From Paraburkholderia solisilvae (GTDB taxonomy: Bacteria > Pseudomonadota > Gammaproteobacteria > Burkholderiales > Burkholderiaceae): a DNA stretch of 64,000 bases. Of this stretch, positions 33,804 through 43,286 are shown one piece after another (within the stretch, counting starts at the first letter, position 1; every line of letters begins with the position of its first letter). The stretch covers positions 1 to 64,000 of the forward strand of contig NZ_CADIKF010000036.1 of the NCBI RefSeq assembly GCF_902859875.1. The letters run 5' to 3'. The notes beneath the pieces are model-generated. The model was given only the letters and a program-made list of their open reading frames with translations, searched no databases and was not told the DNA's origin. Made by a program: the position numbers and the translations under genes.

Positions 33804-34097
33804 ATGAAATTTATCGTCTGGTTGATCCGCGTGCTGGTGTTCGTGCTGCTGCTGGTGCTCGCACTGTCCAACACGCAGCCCGCCACGCTGAATTTCCTCG
33901 CCGGTTACGCATGGCCCGCGCCGCTGATTCTGATCGGCCTCGCGTTTTTTGTCGTCGGCTTGCTGGCTGGGCTCGTGTCGGCGCTGCCGGGGTTGTTCAG
34001 GTTGCGGCTCGAAAACGGCCGGCTCAAGCGCGAGTTGCGCGTTGCGCGCGAGACGCCGGTGGTGGTCGAAGAGCCGCCGTTGCCGCCGCTGATTTAA
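33804..34097 (+). CDS. lapA: LapA-family inner-membrane protein (DUF1049)
   Basis: Small inner-membrane protein of 97 residues. Two hydrophobic helices (residues about 4-22, LIRVLVFVLLLVLALSN, and 38-60, PLILIGLAFFVVGLLAGLVS) are followed by a short charged coil (RLRLENGRLKRELRVARE). This is the LapA layout; with LapB it tunes LpxC turnover and LPS assembly in E. coli. It precedes lapB by 64 nt, the conserved pair order. Confidence 0.9.
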   Translation: MKFIVWLIRVLVFVLLLVLALSNTQPATLNFLAGYAWPAPLILIGLAFFVVGLLAGLVSALPGLFRLRLENGRLKRELRVARETPVVVEEPPLPPLI

Positions 34098-34161
34098 GCA
34101 TTCCCGCGTCGCGCGCCTACCGTGCGCGACTTACGCTTTTCCGCCTTTCCGCTCATTACGC

Positions 34162-35337
34162 ATGGATCTGGACTTCTGGTGGCTGCTTGTCATTCCCGTC
34201 GCGTTCGCGTTCGGCTGGATTGCCGCGCGCTACGACCTCAAGGCGCTGTTGTCCGAAAGCGCCAATCTGCCGCGTTCGTATTTCCGCGGCCTGAATTTTC
34301 TGTTGAACGAACAGCCGGATCAGGCAATCGACGCGTTTATCGAAGTCGTCAAGCTCGACCCTGAGACGATCGAACTGCACTTCGCGCTCGGCAATCTGTT
34401 CCGGCGCCGCGGCGAGACCGACCGGGCGATCCGCGTGCATCAGAATCTGCTGAGCCGCGCCGATTTGCCGGTTACCGAACGGGATCACGCGCTTTACGAA
34501 CTCGGCCAGGATTTTCTGAAGGCGGGCCTGCTCGATCGCGCCGAAGAAACCTTCCGCATGCTGCAGACGGGCGATCATGCGCTCGGCGCGCAGCGCGCGC
34601 TGCTGACGATCTACGAGATCGAGAAGGACTGGCACAAGGCGATCGACACCGCGCGGCAACTCGAGACAATGGGCACCGAGCCGCTTGGCACGGCGATCGC
34701 GCAGTTCCATTGCGAGCTGGCGCAGGAAGCGCTGCAGCAGAAGAAGCCGGACGAAGCGCAGCGCCAGCTCGACCTCGCGCTGCGTGCGAACCCGCAGAAC
34801 GTACGCGCGACGATCCTGTTCGGCGACGTCGACGCGGCCGCCGGCGCGTACGAGAAGGCGATCGCGCAATGGCGCCGCGTCGAGGCACAGAACCCCGCGT
34901 ATCTGCCGCTCGTCGCCGAAAAAATGATGAACGCCTACGAAGCGCTGGGCCGCCAGGAAGAAGGCGCGGACCTGCTGACTCAATGGGTCGACGAGTATCC
35001 GTCGAACGATCTGCTCGACGTCGGCTACCAGCATGTCGCGGCGCTGCGCGGCCTCGATGCCGCGCACGCGCTCGCGCGCACGCAGATGCAAAAGTCGCCG
35101 AATCTGGCCGGCATGACGCGGCTGCTCGAAGCGCAGCAGGCGAAGGCCGAAGAGCCGCGCCGCAGCGAACTCGAACTGATGCGCACGCTGATCCGGCAGC
35201 GCACCAAAAATCTGCCCCGGTATACGTGCCAGAATTGCGGCTTCCGGGCGCGGCTTTTCTACTGGCAGTGTCCGGGTTGCAGTGGTTGGGAGACGTACGC
35301 GCCGCGCCGGGTCGAGCCGATCACCGCGTCGAATTGA
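34162..35337 (+). CDS. lapB: Lipopolysaccharide assembly protein LapB (YciM)
   Basis: Inner-membrane-anchored TPR protein of 391 residues that couples LPS synthesis with FtsH-mediated degradation of LpxC. N-terminal anchor FWWLLVIPVAFAFGWIAAR (residues 5-23), then about nine TPR units (for example QPDQAIDAFIEVVKLDP and RAEETFRMLQTG). The C-terminal rubredoxin-like knuckle CQNCGF (about 355-360) with CPGCSGW binds iron or zinc. YciM-type start directly follows lapA. Confidence 0.96.
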   Translation: MDLDFWWLLVIPVAFAFGWIAARYDLKALLSESANLPRSYFRGLNFLLNEQPDQAIDAFIEVVKLDPETIELHFALGNLFRRRGETDRAIRVHQNLLSRADLPVTERDHALYELGQDFLKAGLLDRAEETFRMLQTGDHALGAQRALLTIYEIEKDWHKAIDTARQLETMGTEPLGTAIAQFHCELAQEALQQKKPDEAQRQLDLALRANPQNVRATILFGDVDAAAGAYEKAIAQWRRVEAQNPAYLPLVAEKMMNAYEALGRQEEGADLLTQWVDEYPSNDLLDVGYQHVAALRGLDAAHALARTQMQKSPNLAGMTRLLEAQQAKAEEPRRSELELMRTLIRQRTKNLPRYTCQNCGFRARLFYWQCPGCSGWETYAPRRVEPITASN

Positions 35338-35619
35338 GTGCGGCACGGCGGCTTGGGGGCATCGCGGGCTGCGGGCGACGTAGAGGCGGCGCCCTGGCCG
35401 CGACCGGCAAATGCGCGACGCACGGCGACGGTTGTCGTCAGCAAGCAGCGCCGAGGTCGACAGAAGTTCAGCATCACGTGCAGCAAACATAGACAGAGCA
35501 ATCAGAAAACAGAAAACCGTACCCGCACCACGCAGCATCAGCTTTACCCACAGCGGAAATAGCGGAATGAGCGGAAACAGCGCCCCGGCCCGGAGCCGGG
35601 CTCTACTACCGGAAAGCGT

Positions 35620-37029
35620 ATGAAAGTCACCATCATCGGCACGGGTTATGTCGGCCTCGTCACAGGCGCGTGTCTCGCGGAAATCGGCAACGACGTGTTT
35701 TGCCTCGACGTCGATCCGCACAAAATCGACATCCTGAATAACGGCGGCGTGCCGATCCACGAGCCGGGCCTGCGCGAAATCATCGCGCGCACGCGCGCGG
35801 CGGGGCGCATCACGTTCTCGACCGACGTCGAAGCGAGCGTGCGGCACGGCGATATCCAGTTCATCGCGGTCGGCACGCCACCCGACGAGGACGGTTCCGC
35901 GGACCTGCAGTACGTGCTCGAAGCGGCGCGCAACATCGGCCGCTATATGGACAACTTCAAGGTGATCGTCGACAAGTCGACGGTGCCGGTCGGCACCGCG
36001 GCGCGCGTGCGCGACGTGGTCGACGAGCAACTGGCTGCGCGTGGCCGCGCGAGCGGGCTGCAGCATGCGTTCTCGGTCGTGTCGAATCCGGAATTCCTGA
36101 AGGAAGGCGCGGCCGTCGATGACTTCATGCGCCCCGATCGCATCGTGATCGGCAGCGACGACGATGTGCCCGGCGAAAAGGCGCGCGAACTGATGAAGCG
36201 ACTTTACGCGCCGTTCAACCGCAACCACGAGCGCACCATGTATATGGACGTGCGTTCGGCTGAATTCACGAAGTACGCGGCGAACGCGATGCTCGCGACG
36301 CGCATCTCGTTCATGAACGAGATGGCGAATCTCGCGGAACGCGTCGGCGCCGACATCGACGCGGTGCGGCGCGGCATCGGTTCCGATCCGCGCATCGGCT
36401 ATCACTTTCTGTATGCGGGTGTCGGCTACGGCGGCTCGTGCTTTCCGAAAGACGTGCAGGCGCTGATCCGCACCGGCAGCGAGTCGGGCCACAGTCTGCG
36501 CATTCTCGAAGCGGTCGAAGAGGTGAACCACGAGCAGAAGGAAGTGCTCGTGCGCAAGATCACGCAGTCGCTCGGCGATGACCTCACGGGCCGAACGTTC
36601 GCGGTTTGGGGGCTCGCGTTCAAGCCGAATACCGACGATATGCGCGAAGCGCCCAGCCGCCGGCTGATCGCGGCGCTGCTCGCGCGCGGCGCGACGGTGC
36701 GCGCGTACGACCCGGTCGCGCTCGACGAAGCGCGTCGCGTGTTTGCGATGGATCTGCGCGACTTGCCCGAACACCACGCGCGCTTGCATTTCGCCGGCAC
36801 GCAGAACGAAGCGCTGACGGGCGCCGACGCGCTGGTTGTCGTGACCGAGTGGAAAGAGTTCAAGAGCCCGGATTTCGTGCATCTGAAAGCGGCGCTGAAG
36901 TCGCCGCTGATTTTCGACGGCCGCAATCTGTATGAACCGGACGCGATGACCGAACTCGGCATCGACTATCACTCGATTGGCCGCCCGTATGCCGCCGCAA
37001 GCACCGCCGACGGGGGCCGCCATGCGTGA
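35620..37029 (+). CDS. ugd: UDP-glucose 6-dehydrogenase
   Basis: NAD-dependent four-electron oxidation of UDP-glucose to UDP-glucuronate (469 residues), precursor of capsule, exopolysaccharide and aminoarabinose. NAD site GTGYVGLVTGACLAE (7-21), the central MLATRISFMNEMANL, and the catalytic Cys in GYGGSCFPKD (about 266-275). C-terminal NAD domain with VWGLAFKPNTDDMREAPS. GGAAAG precedes ATG 35620. Its stop overlaps the rfaE1 start by 8 nt, so UDP-sugar and heptose genes are co-translated. Confidence 0.96.
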   Translation: MKVTIIGTGYVGLVTGACLAEIGNDVFCLDVDPHKIDILNNGGVPIHEPGLREIIARTRAAGRITFSTDVEASVRHGDIQFIAVGTPPDEDGSADLQYVLEAARNIGRYMDNFKVIVDKSTVPVGTAARVRDVVDEQLAARGRASGLQHAFSVVSNPEFLKEGAAVDDFMRPDRIVIGSDDDVPGEKARELMKRLYAPFNRNHERTMYMDVRSAEFTKYAANAMLATRISFMNEMANLAERVGADIDAVRRGIGSDPRIGYHFLYAGVGYGGSCFPKDVQALIRTGSESGHSLRILEAVEEVNHEQKEVLVRKITQSLGDDLTGRTFAVWGLAFKPNTDDMREAPSRRLIAALLARGATVRAYDPVALDEARRVFAMDLRDLPEHHARLHFAGTQNEALTGADALVVVTEWKEFKSPDFVHLKAALKSPLIFDGRNLYEPDAMTELGIDYHSIGRPYAAASTADGGRHA

Positions 37030-37996
37030 TTTCATTCCCGACACCGCGACCCCGGTGCCCGAAGCGGGCAGTGTGCCGCGCGAGCGGCTCGCGCGCGCGC
37101 GCGTGCTGGTGGTCGGCGACGTGATGCTGGACCGCTACTGGTTCGGCGACGTGAACCGTATTTCGCCGGAAGCGCCGGTGCCGGTCGTGCATGTGCAGCG
37201 GCAGGAAGATCGCCTGGGCGGCGCGGCGAATGTCGCGCGCAATGCGGTGGCGCTCGGCGCGAAAGCGGGCCTGCTGTGCGTGGTCGGCCATGACGAGCCG
37301 GGCGAGCGGATCGTGCAGTTGCTCGGCGACAGCGGCGTCGATCCGCATCTCGAACGCGACCCGGCGCTGCCGACCACGATCAAGCTGCGCGTGCTATCGC
37401 GCCAGCAGCAGCTGTTGCGCGTCGACTTCGAAAATACGCCGGCGCACGAGGCGCTGCTCGCCGGCCTCGCGCGTTTCGACGCGCTGTTGCCCGCGCACGA
37501 CGTGATCCTGATGTCGGACTATGCGAAGGGCGGCCTGACGCACGTCACGAAGATGATGGAAAAAGCGCGCGCGGCCGGCAAGCCGGTGCTGGTCGACCCG
37601 AAGGGCGACGAGTGGGAGCGCTATCGCGGCGCGACGCTGATCACGCCGAATCGTGCGGAGCTGCGCGAGGTGGTCGGCCAGTGGAAATCGGAAGCGGACC
37701 TGCTTGCGCGCGTGACGAAACTGCGCGCCGAACTCGATATCGCAGCGCTGCTGCTCACGCGTTCCGAGGAAGGCATGACGCTCTTCTCGAACGACGGCGT
37801 GCTGCACGCGTCGGCCGAAGCACGCGAAGTGTATGATGTGTCGGGCGCGGGCGACACCGTGATCGCGACGCTCGCGGTGATGCTCGGCGCGGGCCTGCCG
37901 CTTGCGGAAGCCGTGTCGCTCGCGAATCGCGCAGCCGGCATCGTGGTCGGCAAACTCGGCACCGCGACCGTCGACTACGACGAACTCTTTCACTGA
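37022..37996 (+). CDS. rfaE1: D-glycero-beta-D-manno-heptose 7-phosphate kinase (HldE N-domain type)
   Basis: Ribokinase/PfkB-family kinase (324 residues) that phosphorylates heptose-7-phosphate at C1 for ADP-heptose synthesis. VVGDVMLDRYWFG opens the fold, GGAANVARNAVALGA is PfkB signature 1, and DVSGAGDTVIATLAVMLGAG is signature 2 with the catalytic Asp. It lacks the fused cytidylyltransferase domain of E. coli HldE, so a separate RfaE2 is expected elsewhere. Starts inside the ugd stop; followed by hldD. Confidence 0.94.
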   Translation: MRDFIPDTATPVPEAGSVPRERLARARVLVVGDVMLDRYWFGDVNRISPEAPVPVVHVQRQEDRLGGAANVARNAVALGAKAGLLCVVGHDEPGERIVQLLGDSGVDPHLERDPALPTTIKLRVLSRQQQLLRVDFENTPAHEALLAGLARFDALLPAHDVILMSDYAKGGLTHVTKMMEKARAAGKPVLVDPKGDEWERYRGATLITPNRAELREVVGQWKSEADLLARVTKLRAELDIAALLLTRSEEGMTLFSNDGVLHASAEAREVYDVSGAGDTVIATLAVMLGAGLPLAEAVSLANRAAGIVVGKLGTATVDYDELFH

Positions 37997-38106
37997 GCGC
38001 GAGGCCGCGCGCCGTCCCGTCGCGGTACGCATCGAATGTGCCGTGCGCGGCGGCGCCGCTCCGCTCATCACCATGCCCCACTGACTCTCATCTGGCAGGG
38101 ACGACC

Positions 38107-39099
38107 ATGACACTCATCGTCACCGGCGCGGCCGGCTTTATCGGCAGCAATCTCGTCAAGGCGCTCAACGAGCGCGGCGAACAGCGCATCATCGCGGTCG
38201 ACAATCTGACGCGCGCGGACAAGTTCAAGAATTTCGTCGACTGCGAAATCGACGATTACCTCGATAAGACCGAGTTCATCGAGCGCTTTGCGCGCGGCGG
38301 CTTCGGCAAGGTGCGCGCGGTGTTCCATGAAGGCGCCTGCTCCGACACGATGGAGCACAACGGCCGCTACATGATGGACAACAACTTCCGCTATAGCCGC
38401 GCGGTGCTCGATGCGTGTCTCGCGCAGGGCGCGCAGTTCCTGTACGCGTCGTCGGCGGCGACGTACGGCGGCTCGGATCGCTTCGTCGAAGAGCGCGACG
38501 TCGAGCGGCCGCTCAATGTGTACGGCTATTCGAAGTTCCTGTTCGATCAGGTGATTCGCCGCGTGCTGCCGACCGCGAAAACGCAGATTGCGGGCTTTCG
38601 CTATTTCAACGTGTACGGGCCGCGCGAATCGCACAAGGAACGGATGGCGTCGGTTGCGTTTCACAACTTCAACCAGTTCCGCGCGGAAGGCAAGGTCAAG
38701 CTCTTCGGCGAGTACAACGGCTATGCGGCCGGCCAGCAGACGCGCGATTTCGTATCGGTCGAAGACGTCGCGAAGGTGAACCTGTTCTTCTTCGATCATC
38801 CGGAGAAATCGGGCATTTTCAACCTCGGCACCGGACGCGCGCAGCCGTTCAACGATATCGCGTCGACCGTCGTCAATACGCTGCGGGTGCTGCGCAACGA
38901 GCCGGCGCTGTCGCTCGCGGAGCAGGTGCAACGCGGGCTGATCGAGTACGTGCCGTTTCCGGACGCGCTGCGCGGCAAGTACCAGTGCTTCACGCAGGCC
39001 GACCTGACGAAGCTGCGCGCGGCCGGTTACGACGCGCCGTTCCTGACCGTGCAGGAAGGCGTCGACCGTTACGTGCGTTGGCTATTCGGCCAGGTGTAA
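38107..39099 (+). CDS. hldD: ADP-L-glycero-D-manno-heptose 6-epimerase
   Basis: NADP-dependent short-chain-type epimerase (330 residues) converting the D-glycero to the L-glycero form used in LPS inner core. N-terminal TGAAGFIGSNLVKAL, HEGACSDTMEHNGRYMMDNN, and the catalytic Tyr/Lys in NVYGYSKFLFD are the HldD hallmarks; EYNGYAAGQQTRDFVSVEDV follows. It lies 110 nt after rfaE1 and completes the heptose genes. Closest family members are about the same length. Confidence 0.96.
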   Translation: MTLIVTGAAGFIGSNLVKALNERGEQRIIAVDNLTRADKFKNFVDCEIDDYLDKTEFIERFARGGFGKVRAVFHEGACSDTMEHNGRYMMDNNFRYSRAVLDACLAQGAQFLYASSAATYGGSDRFVEERDVERPLNVYGYSKFLFDQVIRRVLPTAKTQIAGFRYFNVYGPRESHKERMASVAFHNFNQFRAEGKVKLFGEYNGYAAGQQTRDFVSVEDVAKVNLFFFDHPEKSGIFNLGTGRAQPFNDIASTVVNTLRVLRNEPALSLAEQVQRGLIEYVPFPDALRGKYQCFTQADLTKLRAAGYDAPFLTVQEGVDRYVRWLFGQV

Positions 39100-39194
39100 A
39101 TCCTTCGCATACCTCTCTAAACTAGCTCCTGCGGTCGGTGATCTTCACCGGCCCGCATGGTTCAGTTGAGCAAGTTGAGTTAGGGAGGTTTCAC

Positions 39195-39557
39195 ATGATT
39201 CGAAAATTTCTCGTTAGCGCGGCGATGCTGGCCGCGTTCGGGCACGCGTACGCGGTCGTCGACGTCAACACGGCGAATGAGGATGCGCTGCGCACCATCA
39301 AAGGTATTGGTCCGGCGAAAGCCAAGTCGATTCTCGACGAGCGCGAAGCGCACGGGCCGTTCAAGGATGGGCCCGATCTGGCCAAGCGCGTCAAGGGCAT
39401 GGGCGGCCACACTGTCGAGCGCCTCCAGGCGGAGGGACTCGCGGTCGGCGCTAGTGCGCCGGTTGGCGCTGCGTCTGGCGCGCAGAGTGCGGCTTCTGCA
39501 GACCCGAAGGCTGCGCCGGCCGCTAAGGCCGACACGGCAGTGGTCGTGAAGAAATAG
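39195..39557 (+). CDS. ComEA-like helix-hairpin-helix DNA-binding protein
   Basis: Exported 120-residue protein. Signal peptide MIRKFLVSAAMLAAFGHAYA (1-20), then VDVNTANEDALRTIKGIGPAKAKSILDERE (residues 22-51 in outline), the HhH pair that binds double-stranded DNA in ComEA competence proteins. The C-terminal 40 residues are an Ala/Ala-Pro-Lys linker. GGGAGG at 39183-39188 is a strong site 6 nt before ATG. Many Burkholderia have this protein without full competence genes, so DNA uptake is a possibility, not shown. Confidence 0.9.
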   Translation: MIRKFLVSAAMLAAFGHAYAVVDVNTANEDALRTIKGIGPAKAKSILDEREAHGPFKDGPDLAKRVKGMGGHTVERLQAEGLAVGASAPVGAASGAQSAASADPKAAPAAKADTAVVVKK

Positions 39558-39672
39558 CCATGCCGGCACGCGCGCGGCGACCCCGCGCGCGTGCTCTCAC
39601 AGGTATATGAACACGTCCGGAATTGGCGCATGGATGGCCGACTCCTTCAGCTGTCATTTCAGATGACTGGCT

Positions 39673-39697
39673 CCCGCGGCGTTGGCCGCGGGCTTTT
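39673..39697 (+). terminator. Intrinsic terminator after the ComEA-like gene
   Basis: Stem CCCGCGGC (39673-39680), GTTG loop, GCCGCGGG (39685-39692), followed by C and five T. Ends the hldD-comEA side before cysM. Confidence 0.88.
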
Positions 39698-39796
39698 TGC
39701 TTCCTGCGCGCTGCATGGCCAGACCGCATGCGCGCGCAGCGTGGTTTAGAATCGTTGCATTCAGAACCCGATGCGCACTAGCCGTCCGCAACCGAT

Positions 39797-40699
39797 ATGA
39801 CTTACAAAACTCTTGAAGACACCATCGGCAATACGCCGCTTGTGCAACTCGTACGACTTGTCGACGACGACATCCGTGGTCGCAACAACGTGGTTCTCGG
39901 CAAGCTCGAAGGCAATAATCCGGCGGGCTCGGTCAAGGATCGGCCAGCGCTATCGATGATCAAAAAAGCGGAAGCGCGTGGCCGTATCAAGCCGGGCGAT
40001 ACGCTGATCGAAGCGACGAGCGGCAACACCGGCATCGCGCTTGCAATGGCGGCGGCCATGCGCGGCTACAAGATGCTGCTGATCATGCCGGAAGACCTGT
40101 CGCTCGAGCGCCGGCAAAGCATGGCCGCATACGGCGCGGAAATCATGCTGACGCCGCAGACCGGCGGCATGGAATATGCGCGCGATCTCGCCGAGCAGAT
40201 GCAGCGCGAGGGCAAGGGCATTATCCTCGATCAATTTGGTAATCCGGACAATCCGCTTGCGCACTACGAAGCGACCGGTCCTGAGATCTGGCGCGATACC
40301 GAAGGGCGCGTCACGCACTTCGTGTCCGCGATGGGCACGACGGGCACGATCATGGGCACGTCGCAATTTCTGAAGGAACAGAATCCGCAGATCGAAATTA
40401 TCGGCGCGCAGCCGGAAGACGGGTCGCGCATCCCGGGCATTCGCAAATGGCCTGAAGCGTACCTGCCGAAAATTTTCGATCGCAGCCGCGTCGATCGCGT
40501 CGAGAACGTGAGTCAGGCGGCGTCTGAAGCGATGGCGCGTCGCATGGCGGCGGTCGAAGGCATCTTCTGCGGTATTTCGTCGGGCGGCGCTTGCGAAGTC
40601 GCGCTACGCATCGCGCGGCAGGCCGAGAACGCGACAATCGTGTTTATCGTCTGCGATCGCGGTGACCGTTATCTGTCGACGGGTGTGTTTCCGGCCTAA
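39797..40699 (+). CDS. cysM: Cysteine synthase B (O-acetylserine sulfhydrylase)
   Basis: PLP enzyme of 300 residues making cysteine from O-acetylserine and sulfide or thiosulfate. The PLP lysine lies in NNPAGSVKDRPAL (about residue 41-46), and EATSGNTGIALAMAAAMRGYK binds pyridoxal phosphate; SGGACEVALRIA is the C-terminal phosphate loop. The internal PRHRGRR-free loop and QFGNPDNPLAHYEATGPEIW match CysM more than CysK. Single gene with its own upstream spacer. Confidence 0.95.
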   Translation: MTYKTLEDTIGNTPLVQLVRLVDDDIRGRNNVVLGKLEGNNPAGSVKDRPALSMIKKAEARGRIKPGDTLIEATSGNTGIALAMAAAMRGYKMLLIMPEDLSLERRQSMAAYGAEIMLTPQTGGMEYARDLAEQMQREGKGIILDQFGNPDNPLAHYEATGPEIWRDTEGRVTHFVSAMGTTGTIMGTSQFLKEQNPQIEIIGAQPEDGSRIPGIRKWPEAYLPKIFDRSRVDRVENVSQAASEAMARRMAAVEGIFCGISSGGACEVALRIARQAENATIVFIVCDRGDRYLSTGVFPA

Positions 40700-40766
40700 G
40701 CACGCGGGGCTCGCCGGCGCCGACGAAGCCGCCGTGCGGTGCCGGCCGGTGTCACTCGTACGAGGG

Positions 40767-42119
40767 TTACTGCGCGTCGGCAGGCGCCGATGGGCCGATG
40801 CCGCTTGTGCTGCCAGTGCCGTTGGGGCCGCTTGTGCCGCCCGCGCCGTTCACACCATTCACACCATTCGAACCATTCACGCCGCTCGTGCCGTTCGCGC
40901 TATTTGAATTGATACCGCCGGTGGCCGCGACCTGCGCCTTGACGCGTTCACCCAGCTGATAAACCGCAAGCGCATAGAAAAAGCTGCGGTTGTATCGCGT
41001 CAATACATAGAAGTTCTTGAGCCCCAGCACATACTCGGTCGGACGCCCCGGCGACGGCAGATCGACCACGGTGACCGGCGTTCCCGCTTCGGCGGCCGTA
41101 TTCAGCGAAGGCTCGTTCATCAGCATGCCGGCGCGCAGCAACTGCTCGAGCGACCAGTGCGGCTCGGGCTGACCGTTTGCCGCGGCCTGCGCAATGCCGA
41201 GGCTGCCGACGTCCGACGCGATATTCCATACGACCGGCCGTCCCATTTCCCAGCCGTTCTGCTTCAGGTAATTCGCGACGCTGCCGATCGCATCGGCCTG
41301 GCTCGTGCGCAAATCGATCGAGCCATCGCCGTCGTAGTCGACTGCATACTGCACGATGCTGCTCGGCAGAAACTGCGGAATGCCGATCGCGCCGGTGTAC
41401 GAGCCGAGCACAGAAGTCGGATCGATCTGCGAGTCGCGCGTCCAGACGAGAAAGTCCGCGAGATTCTTGCGGAAGGTCGTTTCGCGCTCGGCGCGATTGG
41501 CCGTGTTCGGGTAGTCGAACGTCAGCGTGGTCAGCGCATCGAGCACGCGGAAGTTGCCCATATAGCGGCCGTAAATCGTCTCGACGCCGATAATCCCGAC
41601 GATCACCTCCGGCGGTACGCCAAACTGCTCGTACGCGCGTTGCAAGGTTGCCTGATTCGCGCGCCAGAACTTCGCGCCGGCGTTGATGCGCACGGCGTCG
41701 AGAAAGCGCGCCTGATACGCGCGCCAGTTCTTCACGGCCGGCGTCGGCGCGGGGGTGACCAGCTTGACCGCGGTCGCCGAATAGCTGACGCGCGCAAAGA
41801 GATCGTGCAGCATCGCCGGCTCGAAGTCATAACGCGCGACCATGTCGTTGATGAACGAATCGACTTCGCCGTTGTTCGCATAGCGCTGCGGGATGATCTC
41901 TTCTTCGAATGTCTGCCCTTGCTGCACCGGTTGCTGCGGCTGCGCCTGCGCGAGCACGACGCGAGGTTTTTGCAGCGGGCCGGCGTCCGGTGTTTGCGCC
42001 GCCGCCGGGCCAGCTTGCGCGAACATGCACGATGCGATGAGGGACAGTGCGGCGGCCATGGCGGTGGTGCGTAGCCGGTATCGTGCAGGCGAAGCGGGCA
42101 GGGCAGGCTTAACGGTCAT
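40767..42119 (-). CDS. mltB: Lytic murein transglycosylase B
   Basis: Cleaves peptidoglycan glycan strands to 1,6-anhydromuramyl products in the periplasm (450 residues). The signal segment ends in IASC, a lipobox-like motif with Cys31, suggesting a lipoprotein as in E. coli MltB. The catalytic Glu180 is in GIIGVETIYGRYMGNFRVLD, and GAIGIPQFLPSSIVQYAVDYDGD (residues around 238-260) forms the substrate groove. After about residue 390 the protein has an unusual Asn/Gly/Ser/Thr-rich tail of about 58 residues with NGVNG-type repeats, encoded by short DNA repeats. Convergent with cysM. Confidence 0.94.
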   Translation of the reverse strand: MTVKPALPASPARYRLRTTAMAAALSLIASCMFAQAGPAAAQTPDAGPLQKPRVVLAQAQPQQPVQQGQTFEEEIIPQRYANNGEVDSFINDMVARYDFEPAMLHDLFARVSYSATAVKLVTPAPTPAVKNWRAYQARFLDAVRINAGAKFWRANQATLQRAYEQFGVPPEVIVGIIGVETIYGRYMGNFRVLDALTTLTFDYPNTANRAERETTFRKNLADFLVWTRDSQIDPTSVLGSYTGAIGIPQFLPSSIVQYAVDYDGDGSIDLRTSQADAIGSVANYLKQNGWEMGRPVVWNIASDVGSLGIAQAAANGQPEPHWSLEQLLRAGMLMNEPSLNTAAEAGTPVTVVDLPSPGRPTEYVLGLKNFYVLTRYNRSFFYALAVYQLGERVKAQVAATGGINSNSANGTSGVNGSNGVNGVNGAGGTSGPNGTGSTSGIGPSAPADAQ

Positions 42120-42362
42120 GGGGTCGAGGTGCGCGATGCGGATGTGACGGATGATTGACGAAGCATGCGTGTCGTGCGTTGTGCACGAATGTGCGCAAAA
42201 GCGATCCGGGGCAGTATACCCGACGATGCACGGCCGAAATCATGCAGGAGCATTGCGGGACGCGGCCCGAATGTGGTTGATTGACACGCTGTGGTAACTT
42301 GACGATGTGCGGCGCCCGGTTTGCCGGCGCGCCGATCGAAAGTGACGACTCAGCGACGACTC

Positions 42363-43286
42363 ATGGCAACCGGTTTCTATTCCCACGCGGACTGTCTGCA
42401 GCATGAGATGGGGCATTGGCATCCCGAATGCCCGGCGCGCCTGCAGGCGATCGAAGATCAATTGATTGCCGGCCGCATCGACGCGCTGATCGAGCGCGAG
42501 TCGCCGCCGCTCGCGGGCGACGCCGACCTGTTGCGCGTTCACACGCAAGCGCATCTCGAGCACATCCGCCGCGCGTCGCCGCACGAGGGCTATGTGGCGA
42601 TCGACCCCGACACGTCGATGAACCCGCATTCGCTGCAGGCGGCGTTGCGGGCGGCCGGCGCGGCGGTCGCGGCCACCGATGCGGTAATCGAAGGTCGCTA
42701 TGACAACGCGTTCTGCGCGGTGCGGCCGCCTGGGCATCACGCGGAGCCGGCGCGCGCAATGGGCTTCTGCTTCTTCAACAACGTCGCAATCGCGGCGCGT
42801 CACGCGCTCGACGTGCACGGGCTCGAGCGCGTTGCGATCATCGACTTCGACGTGCATCACGGCAACGGCACCGAAGCGGCGTTTGCGGGCGACCCGCGCG
42901 TGCTGATGTGCAGCATCTTTCAGCATCCGTTCTATCCGTATAGCGGGACCGAGAACCAGGCGAAGAATATGGTCAACGTGCCGATCGCCGCCCGCTCGAA
43001 AGGCGATGTGGTGCGCGAGGCGGTCGATCTGATGTGGCTGCCGCGCCTCCATGAGTTCAAGCCGCAAATGCTGTTCGTGTCGGCCGGGTTCGACGCGCAT
43101 CGCGAAGACGATCTCGGCAATCTGGGACTCGTCGAAGACGACTACACGTGGCTGACCGAGCAGATACGTCATATTGCGGACCGGTACGCGAAAGGGCGTA
43201 TCGTCAGTTGTCTCGAAGGCGGGTATAACCTGTCGGCATTGGGGCGCAGTGTGGTCGCACACGTGAAGGCGCTCGCGGGACTGTGA
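42363..43286 (+). CDS. Histone deacetylase-family (acetoin utilisation/acetylpolyamine amidohydrolase-like) protein
   Basis: Zinc hydrolase of 307 residues, probably removing acetyl groups from polyamines or proteins. RPPGHHAEPARAMGFCFFNNVA (about 121-142) holds the His-Asp pair, DFDVHHGNGT (about 161-170) and the later Asp in FVSAGFDAHREDD are the zinc ligands, and EGGYNLSALG ends the active site. This is the class II HDAC-like bacterial type. ATG 42363 is used; the upstream frame extension to 42321 lacks homology. Confidence 0.93.
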   Translation: MATGFYSHADCLQHEMGHWHPECPARLQAIEDQLIAGRIDALIERESPPLAGDADLLRVHTQAHLEHIRRASPHEGYVAIDPDTSMNPHSLQAALRAAGAAVAATDAVIEGRYDNAFCAVRPPGHHAEPARAMGFCFFNNVAIAARHALDVHGLERVAIIDFDVHHGNGTEAAFAGDPRVLMCSIFQHPFYPYSGTENQAKNMVNVPIAARSKGDVVREAVDLMWLPRLHEFKPQMLFVSAGFDAHREDDLGNLGLVEDDYTWLTEQIRHIADRYAKGRIVSCLEGGYNLSALGRSVVAHVKALAGL

